From Symbiobacteriaceae bacterium (GTDB lineage: Bacteria > Bacillota_E > Symbiobacteriia > Symbiobacteriales > Symbiobacteriaceae), in contig DAHVXO010000092.1 in the NCBI GenBank assembly GCA_027356675.1, forward strand, positions 1-7,571: DNA of 7,571 nucleotides, in the 5' to 3' direction. Below the pieces are notes generated by a model, which had not been told where the DNA came from, ran no database searches, and saw nothing but the letters and a program-made list of their open reading frames with translations. Below, piece after piece: positions 6,634-7,571 of the stretch; the stretch's first letter is position 1; the number at the start of each line of letters is the position of its first letter. The translations under genes were made by a program, and so were the position numbers.

Positions 6634-6900
6634 CACTTCAAACCGGTTAACGGCGCCCAGATCATACTTTTCCACCTCTGCATCCCAACGGTCGATCAGG
6701 GTATCTTCCGCTTCCACCGTATCGACCATTTGTTCGGGTGGCCCCTCAAAGTCCCACTCTGTAAACATGCGCTGTGAGCGTTCCCGGTTGTATTCGACCT
6801 GCACCGGCTGGAGCGGGCGGGCCGGATTTCCGATCTTACGGGCGGCCCAGAATTGGGCATGAATGTCGATGATCTTTTTGCCACTCGGTAATCGAATCAT
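6633..6900 (-). pseudogene. Remnant of an amidohydrolase-2 family gene
   Basis: The minus-strand frame starts with ATG 6900, eight bases after a good GGGAGG ribosome site and 34 bases after the ROK kinase stop. Its first 85 residues look like the N-terminus of a metal-dependent TIM-barrel amidohydrolase: KKIIDIHAQFW (8-18), then WDFEGPPEQM (49-58) and a late RWDAEVEKYDLGAVN (71-85). Members usually have about 280-300 residues. After residue 85 (about 6646) the open frame continues only as antisense of anmK, with no family resemblance. In the next frame the sequence reads LTGLK followed by a stop (TGA at 6635-6633), which resembles the usual end of these proteins. I infer an internal deletion of roughly 200 codons that also shifted the frame. 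The metal motif reads HAQ, not the common HAH. The substrate cannot be inferred. Confidence 0.5.
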
Positions 6901-6934
6901 TGTGCAGACCTCCCCACAGAGGATGGATGTGGTT

Positions 6935-7571
6935 TCAAGCCTCGACAAAAATGGACCGGCGGGCAGCTTCCAGCACCAGGGCAACTGCGCCTACAACGCC
7001 AGCCTCTTCCTTGAGCTCAGAGAGAACGATCCGGGGGGGATACGGGACGAGCCGCTCCACAATCGTTCGGATCTGGTCCAGCAGAAGGGAGGCTGACTGC
7101 ATGACCCCGCCGGTGAGGATTACCAGTTCGGGGTTCAGGAGACAGGCCATATTTGCCACGGCGATGCCCAGGTGCTTCGCCGTATCATCTACGACCGTCT
7201 GCGCACGGGGTTCGCCTTCGGCGGCCAGGCGCATCACCTCCGGAGCGCTCACCGGGCGGCCAAGGGCGAGGCTTCCCCGCCTGCCAATCCCCGGGCCGGC
7301 AGCGAACTGCTCCAAAAAGCCGTAAGCAGATGTGCCGACGGCGGGTGCCTCGATGGCTGCTGTATCCGTGGCGCAATACCCGACCTCCCCGGCCGCCTCC
7401 CGCGCACCGCGATAGATCTGGCCACCGGTGAGAATTGCAGCGCCAATCCCCGTGCCCACCGCCACGCAGAGCACGTCCTCCGCATCACGCGCTGCCCCAA
7501 ACCAGCGTTCGCCCAGGAGAATGGCATTCACATCGTTATCCAGGAAAACGGGCAACCCGAACCGGGACTCA
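6935..7571 (-). CDS. ROK-family sugar kinase, C-terminal part (partial)
   Basis: The window edge cuts off the N-terminal ATP-binding half; 211 residues remain, entering in frame from 7570. ROK signatures are DNDVNA (11-16, containing the catalytic Asp13), VGTGIGAAILTGG (38-50), GEVGY (61-65), GFLEQFAAGPGI (84-95), ILTGG (151-155) and the C-terminal GVVGAVAL (191-198). ROK proteins are mostly cytoplasmic kinases for glucose, GlcNAc, ManNAc or fructose, and some are repressors. The usual zinc site (GH followed by CxCGxxGCxE) is missing: Tyr65 replaces the histidine, and no cysteine triplet is present. Subfamilies without zinc exist, so the protein may still be active. It lies 34 bases before the amidohydrolase remnant on the same strand and converges on the MurNAc operon. 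Whether a DNA-binding domain precedes it cannot be seen, so kinase against repressor remains open. Confidence 0.85.
   Translation of the reverse strand, partial: ESRFGLPVFLDNDVNAILLGERWFGAARDAEDVLCVAVGTGIGAAILTGGQIYRGAREAAGEVGYCATDTAAIEAPAVGTSAYGFLEQFAAGPGIGRRGSLALGRPVSAPEVMRLAAEGEPRAQTVVDDTAKHLGIAVANMACLLNPELVILTGGVMQSASLLLDQIRTIVERLVPYPPRIVLSELKEEAGVVGAVALVLEAARRSIFVEA

Noticed and set aside
1..7571. CRISPR arrays, tRNA or rRNA genes, insertion sequences
   Set aside because: I saw no regularly spaced repeats, cloverleaf-like segments, transposase motifs or terminal inverted repeats; intergenic space is too small for most of these.

Overview
The window carries a peptidoglycan (MurNAc) salvage locus from a GC-rich bacterium. 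Shine-Dalgarno sites are strong and purine-rich, genes are tightly packed, and the gene set resembles the muropeptide-recovery genes of Bacillus and Clostridium. A GC-rich member of the Bacillota is my best guess, but the sequence does not fix the taxon.

Layout. Positions 1-1384 hold a minus-strand unit: an AmiE/YbbE-like serine hydrolase (218-1384), followed after 30 bases by the start of an Opp/Dpp-type ABC permease (1-187, cut by the window edge). A relatively AT-rich divergent promoter region (1385-1597) separates this from a compact plus-strand operon: a NamZ-type exo-N-acetylmuramidase of the DUF1343 family (1598-2761), an unusual fusion of a BadF/BcrA-type amino-sugar kinase to a HutC-type GntR regulator (2792-4522), MurQ etherase (4503-5417) and AnmK kinase (5414-6586). 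The last three genes overlap one another. Converging on the end of this operon from the minus strand are a ROK-family sugar kinase (6935-7571, cut by the window edge) and a remnant of an amidohydrolase (6633-6900) that seems to have lost most of its length.

How the genes fit together (inference from families). NamZ would free MurNAc from non-reducing ends of glycan fragments, and the AmiE-like enzyme would remove the stem peptide. The ABC transporter could import peptides or muropeptides. The kinase half of the fusion would phosphorylate GlcNAc and/or MurNAc, while AnmK would convert anhydro-MurNAc to MurNAc-6-P. Both MurNAc routes meet at MurQ, which gives GlcNAc-6-P and lactate. The GntR/UTRA half of the fusion is the natural candidate to sense such a sugar phosphate. 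A DasR/NagR-like inverted repeat (1443-1458) in the divergent promoter is its natural candidate operator.

The most unusual item is the kinase-regulator fusion, which has a strong Shine-Dalgarno sequence exactly in the linker between its two halves. The two predicted cell-wall hydrolases also lack visible signal peptides, which suggests an intracellular version of a pathway that is extracellular in Bacillus.
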